The position numbers were made by a program, and so were the translations under genes. Below the pieces are notes generated by a model. That model saw nothing but the letters and a program-made list of their open reading frames with translations, was not told the DNA's origin and made no database searches. A stretch of 64,000 nucleotides of DNA from Agrypnia vestita (taxonomy: Eukaryota; Arthropoda; Insecta; Trichoptera; Phryganeidae): contig JADDOH010002065.1 of assembly GCA_016648135.1 (NCBI GenBank), forward strand, positions 1 through 64,000, in the 5' to 3' direction. Shown here one piece after another: positions 1 to 8,840 of this stretch (position 1 is its first letter; every line of letters starts with the position of its first letter).

Positions 1-2467
1 ACGGACTAGGTTTGAGGCCAAATGGAAGGCGGTTGAATTGAAATACTCTGATCGTCTCGTTGCTATAGTCGCTAAAACGAAATAATATCTTTAAATATTT
101 ACGATCATTTTGAAATGTACCAATTTGTAAATACATCTGCTTTATGTCCGCGGTCATAGCTACAGGGAATAACCGGAACTCAAGTAAAAGAGAGAAAAGG
201 TTTGCTTGTAAGTTAGGCCCAGCATATAATACATCATTCAATGATTTCCCAGTATGGGTTTTTGAACTTGCGTCGAGTACAATTCGCGGCATTGGCTTAT
301 CTGGGCGTGTGACGGCATGATGCGGTATGTAATAACCCTGGTTTGAGACATCGATTGCGATAATCTCAGTTAAATACTCCTTTTCAATGTATTCGTTTAC
401 TACGTTATTATAATTTTCACGAAGTTTTGGTTCTTGTTTGAATTTCTTCTCTAGAGCGATAAGTCGGCGATACGCAGTATTTCGTGAATTACCTAATTCC
501 TTTGAATCACCACGAAAAGGTAATGCGACCGAGTAACGTCCAGCCTCATCTCTATTTACAGATGCGCTGTATAACCTTTCGCAGGTCGTCTCCTCGGGGC
601 TCAGGAACTGCCTAGTTGGAATCTCTTCTAGATGCCAAAAACTTTGCAGAGAAGTCTGTAATTCACCATCATTTAGAGATAGAAGAGTTAAAGTAGAATC
701 TTCCTTTTTGGGATTTTCCATAGACATCTCGCCCATTATGATGTAGCCTAAAGTCGTGTCTAACAACGGCGGAGCGGGAGAGGGTGCGTTTATTCGACCA
801 CCTAATATAAGATACGGGAATAATTCTGCACCTAAAACTAAATCGATCGGCTTCGGTATATTCCAATCCGTGTCAGCGAGTTGAACATTTTTTAAATAAG
901 CCAGATTTGCCGTGTCAATGTATTGCACAGGTAGGTTATTGGTGATTTTGTCAACAACCAAAGCCTGGATATTATAAGTCTGTGAATTTACTCGTGATTG
1001 TATGATGAAATTAGTGTATCCTTTTATTGGACGCGAGCTATTGCCTACACCCTTGAGGACCGCATTGTAAAGCGGCGAGATTTTTAAATTTAACTCATCA
1101 CAGCACGCTACTGTGAGCAAATGATTTTGCGATGCACTATCAATTAGACATCGTATTAACCGTTTTTCATTTTGATTTTTGTAAGCTAATACTTGGGCCG
1201 TCGACAATAAAATATTAGCACTAGGCGAATAAGATTTTGACTGGTTTCGCGCGGTAACCAGTGATATAGATGCTACTGGATGCGCATCATCTCGATTATT
1301 ATCTTCAAAATGAAGAAGCGTATTATGTCGTTTATTGCATTTTTTGCAATTACGCGTTGATTTGCAATTTTTTATAATGTGCGAGTAACTTAGACAGTTA
1401 ATACAACCATTTTTGGTCTTTATGAAATTAAAGCGTTCGTTGATCGGCATGCCTTTGTACTTTGGACATTCGTACAAATGTTTATGATCTTCTCTCAAAC
1501 ATAATAAGCAATTATTTCCAGTACTTTTAGTCAAGAAAGATTTGTAAGTCTTATTTTTATTTAAATTATTTTGACCATATCGAACAGAAGCGGTGTTGCT
1601 AGTAGTTGTACGTTCTAAAATTTTCACCTGACTCCGTAAAAATTCTACCAGATCTTGGTAAGCGGGAATTTCCTTTTCACGTTGCGTCATCTCGAACATT
1701 TGTGAAGTTTGGCTATCCAATTTCGATAACGCGGAATACAAAAGAATGAAGTCTGTTAGATCTTCGATTCCCAGCTGTTTCAAAGCGGAAACGGACGCAG
1801 AGTATTTCTCAATAAACGCGTTTAAGCCACCAGCGGTGTTGACATATTTTATTTCGAAAATATTTTTTAAGTAATAACAACCCAACGCCCTTCTATCCTG
1901 ATATTTTTGTACGAGGCTATTCCATAAAGAATTGTAATTTTCTCCCGTAGGAAGTACCCCTGATGTCAAATAAAGAGCGCCGTGCGATAATTTTGAAATT
2001 AAATATTGCATTTTCTGTGATTGCGTTAATAGTTTATTTTGATGAATGTTGGCCTTAAACGTTTCATAAAAAATGGGCCAGTTCTCCTGGTTGCCATCAA
2101 ATGACGGAATTTGAATAGCCGGCAACTTCATTGGACTATCCAATACAGGAGCCTCTTGCAACTTTGTTTCCGAAAGTTGGGATTTTTTAAATTTGATATG
2201 AGAGATGGTCCCATCAAATGCAATAAGTTTTTGATAATCCGGTACAAAGTCAGGATTCAATTCTAAATTCAATATATTTATTTCATCTGAAACGGCGGTG
2301 AACTGCGTTTTTGTTTCATCAATCGTTTGTATGTCTGCCAAGAATGACTCTGTCGTCCTTGTATTCTCAGACGAAATCCGTTTTGATTTTTCGTACATCA
2401 TGTTTACGTGAGCGAAAACAGCGTCCCGTTTTGCTTCTAAAGATTTCAATCTATTTATCTGCGACAT
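1..2467 (-). CDS. BEL/Pao LTR retrotransposon gag-pol polyprotein, 3' part cut by window edge
   Basis: One uninterrupted minus-strand frame of 822 codons starts at the ATG at 2467 (MSQINRLKSLEAKRD) and is still open at base 2. Domains in order: an N-terminal coiled-coil-like stretch; a DUF1759-type Gag core at about residues 113-272 (LPAIQIPSFDGNQENWPIFY); a Cys/His-rich nucleic-acid-binding region at about 318-380 (CLLC, CINC, NCKKC); an A17-type aspartic protease with LIDSASQ, the catalytic Asp at residue 443; and the start of the reverse transcriptase (PHHAVTRPDKPMPRIVLDAS, then MTADIKQMYLQI with the first catalytic Asp at 774). The order Gag-protease-RT in a single frame is typical of BEL/Pao. 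The protease triad reads D-S-A rather than D-S/T-G. The rest of RT, RNase H, integrase and the 3' LTR lie outside the window. The lack of any stop or frameshift suggests a young copy. Confidence 0.95.
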   Translation of the reverse strand, partial: MSQINRLKSLEAKRDAVFAHVNMMYEKSKRISSENTRTTESFLADIQTIDETKTQFTAVSDEINILNLELNPDFVPDYQKLIAFDGTISHIKFKKSQLSETKLQEAPVLDSPMKLPAIQIPSFDGNQENWPIFYETFKANIHQNKLLTQSQKMQYLISKLSHGALYLTSGVLPTGENYNSLWNSLVQKYQDRRALGCYYLKNIFEIKYVNTAGGLNAFIEKYSASVSALKQLGIEDLTDFILLYSALSKLDSQTSQMFEMTQREKEIPAYQDLVEFLRSQVKILERTTTSNTASVRYGQNNLNKNKTYKSFLTKSTGNNCLLCLREDHKHLYECPKYKGMPINERFNFIKTKNGCINCLSYSHIIKNCKSTRNCKKCNKRHNTLLHFEDNNRDDAHPVASISLVTARNQSKSYSPSANILLSTAQVLAYKNQNEKRLIRCLIDSASQNHLLTVACCDELNLKISPLYNAVLKGVGNSSRPIKGYTNFIIQSRVNSQTYNIQALVVDKITNNLPVQYIDTANLAYLKNVQLADTDWNIPKPIDLVLGAELFPYLILGGRINAPSPAPPLLDTTLGYIIMGEMSMENPKKEDSTLTLLSLNDGELQTSLQSFWHLEEIPTRQFLSPEETTCERLYSASVNRDEAGRYSVALPFRGDSKELGNSRNTAYRRLIALEKKFKQEPKLRENYNNVVNEYIEKEYLTEIIAIDVSNQGYYIPHHAVTRPDKPMPRIVLDASSKTHTGKSLNDVLYAGPNLQANLFSLLLEFRLFPVAMTADIKQMYLQIGTFQNDRKYLKILFRFSDYSNETIRVFQFNRLPFGLKPSP

Positions 2468-2860
2468 TTTGAATATTTTTTATCGGGAGGTACTTCAGTG
2501 ATCTAACAATAAGTTCGTATTTATTCTAAAATACTCACTTGTGAAATGTTATTTGTTATGTTATGTTATGTTAAAATTGTTATTTAATATGTTTGAATAC
2601 CGAATTTATTTAATATTTTATTCGAAATAAACAATTCTATAACTTTGTTACAAGTGCAAAGTATCCGTGCGTGAATAACACTGTCAAGTAAAAGTAGCTG
2701 AAAAAATATTAAACGATATTTATATCGACAAATATCACGCTGCGTAATTATTTCACTGAACAAATATTATGAAAATTGCGATAATGGAGTTGCTCAATAC
2801 GATATAGTCGGATGTATGAATATATTAATTCGTTCGTTCGACCTTTGTATATGGATCGAT

Positions 2861-2878
2861 CTCCGGTCGAAGGTACCA
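2861..2878 (-). promoter_or_regulatory. Candidate primer-binding site of the BEL/Pao element
   Basis: On the minus strand this reads TGGTACCTTCGACCGGAG. It starts with TGG, as a primer-binding site must to pair with a tRNA CCA end, and it resembles the complement of the recalled 3' end of insect tRNA-Tyr (TGGTCCTTCGAGCCGGA) apart from one inserted A and one missing G. It lies about 390 bases before the gag ATG. The two indels keep this a candidate only. Confidence 0.4.
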
Positions 2879-2886
2879 AAATTATA

Positions 2887-3390
2887 TGGTGAGGCGGTTA
2901 GGTTATGGTTTAAATGGTGCGCTTTGAGCGTCCAACTATACGGAAACTTCCAAGGGGCAAGCAAGATGTCCAATACGTAGCGAAAGGCCCGTAACTGAGA
3001 AAACATGCAAGACACTTACCTCCTGGTTATCTTCGATTTATTGAACTGCGACCTGATGAAATGCGATTGAGTGGACTGTAGATGCGGGTGGCCGTCTTCA
3101 CCAATAATGTAAACAAATCCACTGCGAAGAACGGATTTGAAAAGGCGGTTTTAAGATCGAACGACAAATTGAGGTTATTGCGGAACGTGCGTAAAAATGT
3201 CACACGGCGGCGATGGCGATCGAGTATGTACTCACAGCGGCGGTCCAATATATACTACAGCCGGCCCTGCTGGGTCTCGCGTCATTGGCGGAGACAGGTA
3301 ACGCGGCTTGCCTAATTTCTCAATGAAAGGCGTTCGCTATACATTCCAAATATAGATATGGCCCGACCAGTAGTACCAAAAGTAATGACA
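2887..3390 (-). mobile_element. Probable 5' LTR of the BEL/Pao element
   Basis: Bounded on the minus strand by TGTCATTACTTTTGG at 3390 and a terminal CA at 2887-2888, giving about 504 bp directly before the candidate primer-binding site. It contains a TATA-like word (minus strand GTAGTATATATTGG, 3243-3257) and a strong splice donor. The second LTR is outside the window, so the ends rest on TG..CA logic and position only. The interval between this LTR and the gag ATG (2468-2886) is an AT-rich untranslated leader. Confidence 0.5.
3012..3023 (-). promoter_or_regulatory. Consensus-like splice donor inside the LTR leader
   Basis: The minus strand reads GGAGGTAAGTGT, matching the strong metazoan donor AG|GTAAGT. 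It lies downstream of the TATA-like word in the probable LTR and upstream of the gag ATG at 2467, so it could remove part of the leader. A possible acceptor (TTGTTAG) lies about 40 bases before the ATG. No transcript evidence is available. Confidence 0.3.
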
Positions 3391-3475
3391 AATGATTTTT
3401 TATTTTTAACACACTAACCAGACCACTTCAACTTACCGAAGTCGTTATACCACGAAACACCCAAACTTGACTAAA

Positions 3476-3572
3476 TCACATAGATTTATTGTGATCTCAC
3501 CAGAAATCGCACCCAGAATTCTTGGTTATAAGAAATTAGTGTCATGACCACTGGGCTACGAGAGCCGCTAAC
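3476..3572 (-). repeat. tRNA-derived SINE-like fragment
   Basis: On the minus strand the segment begins GGCTCTCGTAGCCCAGTGG, which looks like the 5' half of a tRNA with an A-box (TAGCCCAGTGG, plus coordinates 3548-3558). It is followed about 40 bases later by a weakened B-box (GGTGCGATTTC). The body does not fold as a full tRNA with a clear anticodon arm, so a SINE head or tRNA pseudogene is more likely than a working tRNA. Confidence 0.4.
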
Positions 3573-5395
3573 ACGCATATAAAATGCAACATTTTAATAG
3601 GAAAATTTCACTTTTTTTTAATAGCATAATGTTTACTTTGGTCTAGAAAATACATTAAATAAATAAATAAATAAATTTTGTGTATATTGAGTATAAAAAT
3701 TATTTTGAAATTCAACATTTTAAATTCCCGCTAAAACTAATAAATTTTAAATAAAATAATTTTAAATATTTTAAAAATTGAAACCTTCCTAAAATCCAAC
3801 TTAAATTCATAAATCCTTTAAACTTAAACCTTTTTTAAAAATAATTAAATATTATTCATTATCAAATTACCTTTTATTACCACTCGTATTATTAAATAAT
3901 TTACATATGTACCTATATACAAAAAAGAACTGAAGCTCCCTCAACAGACCAAAGAGCTTCTCTTCACTGATGAGGTCTACATAACTAACAAAGTATTTCA
4001 AAAAATATCAATTTAATATGTAAATGTGTAAGATTTGTATTTCTACCTTTTGTTAAATTAAATAAAAATATAAAAAATAGGAATAACTTGCTAGTCTGGA
4101 GTGAGGATCGAACCCGCGACCGACAAATAATTTTTATAATAAAAATTATGAATGAAAACATTACCTCACATTATCCATACTGATTCACAGAATATACCTA
4201 ATTAATATTTATTGGTTTTGTGGTCTTGTGGTTAGGACTCTCGCCTCGTGATCGACCACTCCAGACCAGCAAGTTAGTCCTATTTTCATAGCGCAAGCGT
4301 TTAGCTTAATTTCAAAATAGTAAGAATATTAATGTGACACGTATACCGTGTTCGCATCTCTATTTTAATTTTTTTTTTTAAATGAAAATATTTCATATAT
4401 TTTCATCGGTAATTGTAGAATGTGAAATTTCCCTAGTGTACACGCTTCCACTTAATCTTTTAACATACTTAAAACCTTAATCAATTAACTCAAAAATAAA
4501 AAAATTAATCATTTATAGGAATACACAGAAAAAATCAATCGAAAAAAAATTCTGTTACCTTCAGGACTCGAACAAAAAAGATTGATTTTTATAAGTACAC
4601 TTATACGTAATTCACCTACGTTGTTTTAACTATCAAAAAATATGTTCTACAATCGCAACATTACAATATAAATTCATTTTAATTAATATGTATTAAAAAA
4701 AATATATTTTTAAGGTTGAAAATTGCAAACGTTTAAGATGAATATCAATAATACGTTGCGCCGCCCTTGCCTCCCGCGAAATAATTGGACGCATTAATGT
4801 ACTCAAATCTTATTTCGAAAATTATTTTGGTACGAGACTTAGCTCTTGATAAATGTTATATTTATTTACATTCTCAGAGGTTAACTTATTGATCGCATGA
4901 TCTTATAAAAATAATCAAAATATCAACATTAAAAATTTTTTATGAAAACACAACTTAGCGTGATATTAAGAGAATATCAATGAAATCTCCAAAAATTAAA
5001 GTAATATTTCTAAAAAACTAATAAAAATCAACTACACTTTAATCTCTTGTTGTATTATTATGCAGATATTAAATGTATGAGACATCCCATAGAATCACAT
5101 AAACGATATTTATCGCTCCGATGAAGAATATAAAACTCAATTGGGCTTTATAAATAAACATAACAATAAATTTGATTAAAGTGAATAATCACAAGATATT
5201 AGAATGAATATTAAAAATAAAAGTAAAATTCCCAATATTCTCATTACGAAAAGGTAAAAGGTGCAGTAAATTATTTTTCATGTGAAATTGTGTGATAAAA
5301 GAAGGAAGCGAACAAGAAAAGTAATCAAATAAAAACGAATTAAACTATATTATATTCACGAACACATTCTTATTGTGAAGTTGAAATATTTTCAA
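3573..5395. other. AT-rich non-coding stretch apart from the SINE halves
   Basis: Apart from the SINE-like halves at 4080-4292, the interval is very AT-rich with short homopolymers and scattered AATAAA-like words. It holds no reading frame longer than chance and no repeat recognised from within the window. Confidence 0.5.
4080..4292. repeat. Two tRNA-like SINE halves in inverted orientation
   Basis: A minus-strand half at 4085-4120 carries a perfect B-box (GGTTCGATCC). A plus-strand half at 4213-4290 carries an A-box-like head (GTGGTCTTGTGGTTAGGA) resembling the 5' end of tRNA-Glu. Both halves end in the same tail (CTCCAGAC..AGCAAGTTA), so the segment is bounded by an inverted repeat of about 25 bases. 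This fits two truncated copies of one tRNA-derived SINE inserted head to head. Confidence 0.4.
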
Positions 5396-5469
5396 AATAA
5401 AGTTCTATGAAATTTAAAAACAAATTTATTAATCAATTAGAAAGACATACAGAAAAATCAAATCAACGA

Positions 5470-5530
5470 GAAAATATTTGGCTGCTACCGGGATTCGAAC
5501 CACGGATCTCCTTCTATCCTATATAGAGAA
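5470..5530 (-). repeat. tRNA-like 3' half (SINE or tRNA pseudogene)
   Basis: The minus strand reads GATCCGTGGTTCGAATCCCG, which contains a perfect B-box (GGTTCGAATCC) and the usual T-arm context. No matching A-box head is seen within 80 bases upstream on that strand, so it is a partial copy. Confidence 0.35.
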
Positions 5531-5564
5531 TACTCAATGCAGAAATCCGCAGAACCTCGGACAT

Positions 5565-5792
5565 TCAAGACATTGTACCATGGAGCAGCAGAGAAGGCTC
5601 TTCTGGAGGGACCATGTCAAGAGAATGGACCAGACAAGACTTCCCAGAGCCTTGATGCGCGGGATTCTAGAGGGGCGCCGACCGCTAGGGAGACCACCAA
5701 AGAGATGGAGAGAGAGCTGGACGTCCTCGTCACAAGACCAGACCAGGACTGACCTGTCAATAGAGATCAAGGATCTAGTAAAAGAAGAATAA
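5565..5792 (+). pseudogene. LINE reverse transcriptase C-terminus, 5'-truncated
   Basis: An open frame encodes RRLFWRDHVKRMDQTRLPRA followed by a Gly/Arg-rich GRRPLGRPPKRW and ends at a stop at 5790-5792. The pattern W-x-GHVxRM-x-L-x-GRRPxGRPxxRW is a hallmark of the region after the palm domain in many insect LINE reverse transcriptases. The palm and its catalytic aspartates are absent. The original His-Gly is replaced (RDHVKR). Confidence 0.65.
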
Positions 5793-5829
5793 GATAATAA
5801 TTCAAAGGAAAAAAATTCAGTCCACTTAA

Positions 5830-6305
5830 TTGCATTCGATTCTACTGGTAATCTAAGTATTTCTTCTAATTCAGGTATACTCCTACAAATAAAAATTTCA
5901 AGTTTCGAAATCTTGATGTTTCTGACACGCCAAATTTTCTTCAGTTCCAGCAAGTCCAATCGTAAAACAAACACCTTCGACGTTAAGGGATGTATTTCTC
6001 AAGGGTATTGCAATGGAATTGTTTCCGCGTGATGCCTTCCTCAGCTGGGGCCCGGAGGCTGGAGCCTGGAGCCGGGGAGGATTAATGAATACATTATCAT
6101 TATAATTATTATTATTAGTATTGTAACCCGCCAAGCAGGAAGCGCTCCTACACTCCACACACTCCTCCTCTCCCATATAAATCACGAGAATATTTCGTGT
6201 GTAAACCCTCGCCTTAATATAAATAAATAAGCGGGAAGATTGTTTTAAATATAATACCGAGATGAGGGTGACAGTCTTAAGGGGAAAGCGATCTTACGTA
6301 ATATG
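5830..6305. other. Non-coding stretch with a short GC-rich patch
   Basis: No gene is supported. A GC-rich patch at about 6045-6085 (GGGGCCCGGAGGCTGG) stands out from AT-rich surroundings. The open frames on the minus strand here have no recognisable domain. Confidence 0.4.
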
Positions 6306-6528
6306 TACAGGGTGTTTTGCAAGCCTCCAACCCTCTCACTAACTGGTAGTATCTGTTACATGCAAAGACTGTTTTGTTCGTGTTTTGGTTTAATTTATTT
6401 TCTTTTTAGAACAGCTAATTAATTTTTTATTACCATAATTATTTAAGTTTTTTAATTATGTGCTTCATATAGAAAAACTTCACAATAAGGATACATCATT
6501 TTACCATTGATTTAATATTATTACGGAA

Positions 6529-7125
6529 TGTCAAGCAAGGAATAGCGCATTATCATAATACTATCGCAGGATCTAGAATGGTCTACGATTATCTACAATG
6601 ACTGGAAATGGTCTACAATTATTTACAAATGACTGGAATAACGATAGGCGACGAGGACCTTCTTGTAAACACTAGAACGAACTAGAAAGTACGAAAATAT
6701 CAATATTTTGGTATAAATACTAGGCCGCGGCGCAAATTCAGCTGTCGTGTTTGACAGTTCAGTGCGAAGTCAGCCGCAAGCTGCTAGACGACGCCCAGTG
6801 TGGCCAGTCGTGAGGCAATCGAAGCGATAAATAAAGCGAATAATCGAGCGGAGTTCCTAAGTGGCGAAATAAACCAAAGCGATTAATACGTACAAGAATT
6901 GAATGGAATGTTCTTTTGAATGTTAAATACGTGTTACCCAGTGATAATAAGGTGTTCATAAACGAGTGATATTTTGCGATATGTTATAGATTAAAAGAAT
7001 GGCGTTACGTTTAATTTGTGTTAAGTGACGTTGTCCATTTAATATTTAATTAATGAATTATTAATAAATCGCTTATTAATTTCCAGTGGTTTCATTCATT
7101 CTCCTCGTAGCCATGACACGTGACA
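6529..7125 (+). mobile_element. Solo LTR of a Ty3/gypsy-like element
   Basis: The segment begins TGTCAAGCAAGGAATAGCGC and ends GCCATGACACGTGACA. Both ends resemble those of the LTR at 28991-29625 in the opposite orientation, so the two are members of one family. It carries a core promoter: GGTATAAATA at about 6709, followed by an arthropod initiator-like GTTCAGTGCG at about 6757. An AATAAA lies near the 3' side (about 7061). No primer-binding site follows and no gag is seen, so it is a solo LTR. The flanks do not give a clean target duplication (GGAA versus ATGT). Confidence 0.7.
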
Positions 7126-8095
7126 ATGTGTATTGTGACTATCGTTATAACAGTTGACAACAAACATAATAAACTTCGTTATTATTTAAAAAACGCTGAA
7201 TAACCTTGGAACCCATGCACTCTACACTTGCGTGTGATTTTGTATCCCATCCCTACTTCCACTTACCATAGTGTCATGAGACTAGAAATAGAAAGAATTA
7301 CATATTATAGAGGATTTCCGAGTACTCTGGACGTTTTACAGTAAATTGGGTATTACTAAAAACTTTACAGTCGATCATACCCGAATGTTCAGGAAATGAC
7401 ATTTTCTATCTAAAGGGCGACATAACCGCTACACGGGATTGTGACAGTTATGCGATTCCATAGATACGGATACTATCGAAAGCGGCGTTATAATTCGAAT
7501 TAAAAGCGATCAGCGAAAATTGATTACGAGAGTACCTACCCACCTATCGAGCATTCGATAATTAATAAGTGCGATCACAGACGTGCGAATATTCTACCAC
7601 GAGCATAGAGTATATAGATTAGTGGAACATCTCAAGTGAAGAGTGTGTAATTAGTTCGAATTATATAATACTGCTTAAGTTATGTTCGCGGTCAGTGACT
7701 TAGGTGATAACTGCCACCATCTCTATATAACTATATATATATATAGATATCTATAATATTCTTATATCTATATCTTCTCGATCTATACTCTTATGTTCTC
7801 TATCCTCTATATCTATCTCTGTATCTCTCTCTCCTGAAATTCACATATAATATGAAATAAATGTATGGTCGTATTCTATTAAATGTTTTGATAATCCGAT
7901 TTAATATTAATACAAGTTTTAAATTTTTACATACTAGCTATAAGATACCACAAGTAAATAATCTAGAAATATTTGAAATTAGGTAAAGTGTTAATATTAA
8001 TTCAAATATAATAAATAGCTAGACAAAATTTGTTGCAAAACCCACTATTGAATATTTTTCCACTTAAAATTCCATCCCCTTTCGATGAAATTCCA
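7126..8095. other. Non-coding stretch ending in TA/TC-rich low complexity
   Basis: No gene seen. A TA-rich simple-sequence patch at about 7725-7830 grades into TATC/TCTC runs. The remainder is AT-rich and featureless. Confidence 0.5.
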
Positions 8096-8104
8096 TAATT
8101 AACA

Positions 8105-8290
8105 GCTCCAATCCCCCCCCCCCCCTTCGCCAAACCTTCCCAGTAACATACTTGCGTGGTTTATCCTTTTCAATTTTAGTACACAAACAATCCTGAAGAA
8201 GAGAACATTGCTCTCGAAACATGTAGATTTTATATCTAATAAAATGGTGAAAACAAAGTGATTTGTGTTTTATTTTAATAATAATGTCAC
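8105..8290 (+). mobile_element. Penelope-like element 3' end remnant
   Basis: The motif CCTGAAGAAGAG..CTCTCGAAACATG is followed by a tail with AATGGTGAAAAC. The same arrangement recurs at 15130-15240, 36750-36830 and, on the minus strand, directly downstream of a GIY-YIG domain at 59335-59742, which identifies the class. A 13-base C run precedes it at about 8113-8125. In the plus frame the motif would encode a short Lys-rich C-terminal peptide ending in KHV, so it may be partly coding. Confidence 0.55.
8189..8229 (+). ncRNA. Hammerhead-ribozyme-like core in the Penelope-type 3' end
   Basis: Elements in hammerhead order: AATC (8189-8192), CTGAAGA (8193-8199, matching CUGANGA), an extra A, a GAGA/TCTC stem with a 7-base loop (8201-8215), GAAA (8216-8219), CATG, a TA cleavage-type dinucleotide (8224-8225), then GATT pairing with AATC. 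The extra A before stem II and a stem III of only two base pairs are departures from the consensus, so activity is doubtful. Hammerhead motifs are established in Penelope-like elements of other animals. Confidence 0.35.
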
Positions 8291-8529
8291 CACAAAATTC
8301 AAAATTCATTCAGAAGAAAAAATATTCTTCGAACAATAATTTAATATTATTTTTTTTAAATATTCATGGTTAATGTTATGGACAAATACAGGTAAGTAAG
8401 TTATGTTCTCTATATAGGTGAGCTGCTTCCATTACTAACAAAACTGATTGCACAAAAAAGTTGGCCCAACACTTATTAAAGGTTGTAAAATTCAATAAAG
8501 CGAGTCGCTCATCACCCTGTAGCGTGATT

Positions 8530-8840
8530 TAAGGCGCGCGTCTCGACTAAGGGTGAGGATCCCGTCCTACAGTACATCGCAGTATTGGCCAGAGCTAAGA
8601 GATGGCGCCCGCTCCTCGCGCCCGCCCCGGCGCGCGAGTGGAATTAGGCCCGCGTTATTTATGGCAGTTATTGAAATTTTATGGCCAATAAAGGTTCAAC
8701 TCTTCCGCGGGGAATTTTAAGACAATGAGCCGTGCGTTTACCGACAAAACGTGTTTTATACGTACCCATATTAAAATATTAATATCCGCTTTACGCGGCG
8801 TTGTCCTCTTCTGCTAACATACCGAAGCTGGGTTCCTGGT
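8530..8840. promoter_or_regulatory. GC-richer single-copy island, candidate cis-regulatory element
   Basis: A GC-rich block (GCGCCCGCTCCTCGCGCCCG) is followed by AT-rich sequence with two TTTATGGC words (8658-8665 and 8678-8685) and CAATAAA. TTTATGGC is a known binding word of posterior Hox/Caudal-class homeodomains. No similarity to any repeat in the window and no reading frame is seen. The regulatory role is inferred. Confidence 0.3.

Noticed and set aside
4213..4250. A functional tRNA-Glu gene
   Set aside because: Only the A-box half is present; there is no anticodon or T arm in the right place, and a minus-strand half of the same repeat lies nearby, so a SINE is more likely.
5534..5974. 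A 146-codon minus-strand open frame
   Set aside because: It overlaps the plus-strand LINE C-terminus (5565-5792), whose sequence is recognisable; the minus frame has no domain and seems its shadow.
6306..6330. ACAGGGTGTTTTGCAAG as a foldback tip
   Set aside because: It begins like the ACAGGGT tips, but no inverted partner or shared core is found nearby.
8064..8309. An 81-codon minus-strand open frame containing a poly-Gly run
   Set aside because: The Gly run is a 13-base C homopolymer on the plus strand and the frame lies across the Penelope-type 3' end on the wrong strand.
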